NCBI GenBank assembly: GCA_021813005.1
Contig: JAKAMH010000072.1
Span: 1-5,114 of the forward strand
DNA: 5,114 nt
Reading direction: 5' to 3'
Source: a bacterium
GTDB lineage: Bacteria; Patescibacteriota; Microgenomatia; Levybacterales; UBA12049
Shown here in pieces: positions 4,241 through 5,114 of the stretch; positions within the stretch are counted from its first letter, which is position 1, and every line of letters begins with the position of its first letter. Made by a program: the position numbers and the translations under genes. The notes below the pieces were generated by a model, which saw nothing but the letters and a program-made list of their open reading frames with translations, was not told the DNA's origin and made no database searches.

Positions 4241-5114
4241 ATGAACCAGCTGCTGCCTATACTATCTGTCATCATCCTCGGTTTTATTGTCCTGGCATTT
4301 ATCCTCAATAAAAAACTTTCAGAGCTGAAAAAGAAAGATTCGGATGCAGCCCTGACTGAATGGCTAAAGTCTATGCAGACGACGCTCGACAGTACCAATA
4401 GGACGCTTCGCGACGCCATGCAAAATAATTCCGCGTCTATGATCCGCACCCTTCAGGAAAACTCAAAACAACTAAACGACCGACTAGACAAAGCTGCGTC
4501 GGTGATCGGGGAAGTAGGGAAAGAAGTCGGACAAATGAGCGAGATAGGCCGCTCTATGAAAGATTTGCAGGAATTTTTAAAGAGTCCAAAGATGCGGGGC
4601 AATATCGGAGAAGAGATTCTGAAGGATCTGCTCGGACAGATGTTTCCCAAAAACAGTTTCCACCTCCAGTACTCATTCGCATCCGGCGAGCGGGTGGATG
4701 CGGCGGTTAAGACTGACGCCGGTATTCTGCCGATTGATGCCAAGTTTCCGATGGAAAATTTTCAGAGGCTGATGAAAGCAGAGAATGAAGCTGAGAAAAA
4801 GGGGATTGAGAAAGACTTCATTCGTGACATCAAAAAACACATCGAGACAATCAGTAAAAAATACATTTTGCCGGACGAGGGGACGATGGACTTTGCCCTC
4901 ATGTACGTACCAAGCGAATCAGTATTCTATGAGCTGGCCAATCTACCGGATGTCATGACATATGCCCGGCGGAGCCGGGTCTATCCCGTCTCACCAAGTA
5001 CGCTCTATGCACATCTGCAGACAATCCTTCTCTCTTTTGAAGGAAAAAAGATTGAATCAAGGTCCCGTGAAGTATTTAAGCTGCTTCGCTCCATGCAGAA
5101 GGATTATGAAAAGG
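4241..5114 (+). CDS. rmuC: RmuC family DNA recombination protein, C-terminus beyond the window
   Basis: An open frame of 291 codons that runs off the right edge. RmuC is a membrane-associated, nuclease-fold protein; in E. coli its loss raises inversion at short inverted repeats, so it is thought to limit such recombination. Order of parts: hydrophobic anchor at about residues 4-22, then a charged, heptad-like region to about 115 consistent with coiled coil (LTEWLKSMQTTLDS, TLQENSKQLNDRLDKA). The RmuC domain follows: MRGNIGEEILKDLL (118-131), VDAAV, LPIDAKFPMENFQRL (163-177, with the D and K of the PD-(D/E)XK-like core), MYVPSES (221-227), and VYPVSPSTLYAHLQTIL (247-263). All family blocks up to this point are intact. 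The ATG is chosen because it gives the usual anchor-first layout. No Shine-Dalgarno is seen; a repeat copy and -10-like sequences sit immediately upstream. Confidence 0.93.
   Translation, partial: MNQLLPILSVIILGFIVLAFILNKKLSELKKKDSDAALTEWLKSMQTTLDSTNRTLRDAMQNNSASMIRTLQENSKQLNDRLDKAASVIGEVGKEVGQMSEIGRSMKDLQEFLKSPKMRGNIGEEILKDLLGQMFPKNSFHLQYSFASGERVDAAVKTDAGILPIDAKFPMENFQRLMKAENEAEKKGIEKDFIRDIKKHIETISKKYILPDEGTMDFALMYVPSESVFYELANLPDVMTYARRSRVYPVSPSTLYAHLQTILLSFEGKKIESRSREVFKLLRSMQKDYEK

Noticed and set aside
4045..4311. Small plus-strand ORFs at 4020-4226 and 4045-4311
   Set aside because: They cross the orphan gene start, the repeat copy and the start of rmuC, show no domain or composition signal, and conflict with the well-supported rmuC frame.
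4453..4743. Minus-strand ORF inside rmuC
   Set aside because: It is antisense to conserved RmuC blocks, including IDAKFPMEN, and has no recognisable protein features.

Overview
The window (5114 bp) looks like part of a small, compact bacterial genome. The mix of genes (tsaD, a DUF192 protein, an RfaE2/TagD-like nucleotidyltransferase, an EEP-family hydrolase, rmuC and a small membrane-anchored orphan), the absence of recognisable Shine-Dalgarno sequences, and dispersed palindromic repeats ending in GTCATCCTGA / TCAGAATGAC together suggest a Patescibacteria/CPR-type bacterium. This is an inference from style, not a proven placement. The code is standard: TAA and TGA both end genes whose domains are complete.

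Layout. (1) Positions 1-309, minus strand: the 5' part of a GDP-mannose 4,6-dehydratase-like gene. It is broken by two in-frame TAA codons and probably a 1-nt frameshift, and it runs off the left edge. (2) Positions 308-2304, plus strand: a tight three-gene run of nucleotidyltransferase, DUF192 membrane-anchored protein and tsaD. The first spacing is 3 nt and the second is an ATGA overlap. (3) Positions 2305-2524: intergenic, almost filled by a 152-153 bp MITE-like element. It has a 27-bp imperfect terminal inverted repeat and a 7-bp putative target duplication that contains the tsaD stop codon. An extended -10 promoter follows, touching the next start codon. (4) Positions 2525-3286, plus: an EEP-fold metal-dependent hydrolase. 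(5) Positions 3283-4053, minus: an AT-rich orphan with one membrane anchor, converging on the EEP gene so that both stop codons share TTAA. (6) Positions 4054-4240: intergenic, with a second, shorter copy of the repeat core and promoter-like sequences. (7) From 4241 to the right edge, plus: rmuC, truncated by the window.

How the parts fit. TsaD is the one clear housekeeping enzyme (tRNA t6A modification). The genes upstream of it look co-transcribed but not functionally linked. The gmd remnant next to a sugar-nucleotidyltransferase-like gene suggests an eroding surface-sugar locus to the left. EEP, the orphan and rmuC look like separate transcription units divided by repeat elements. The most interesting signals are the MITE-like element with its related solo copy, the decaying gmd, and the -10 elements placed so close to start codons that leaderless mRNAs are likely. 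I did not find a clear new multi-gene defence or metabolic system.
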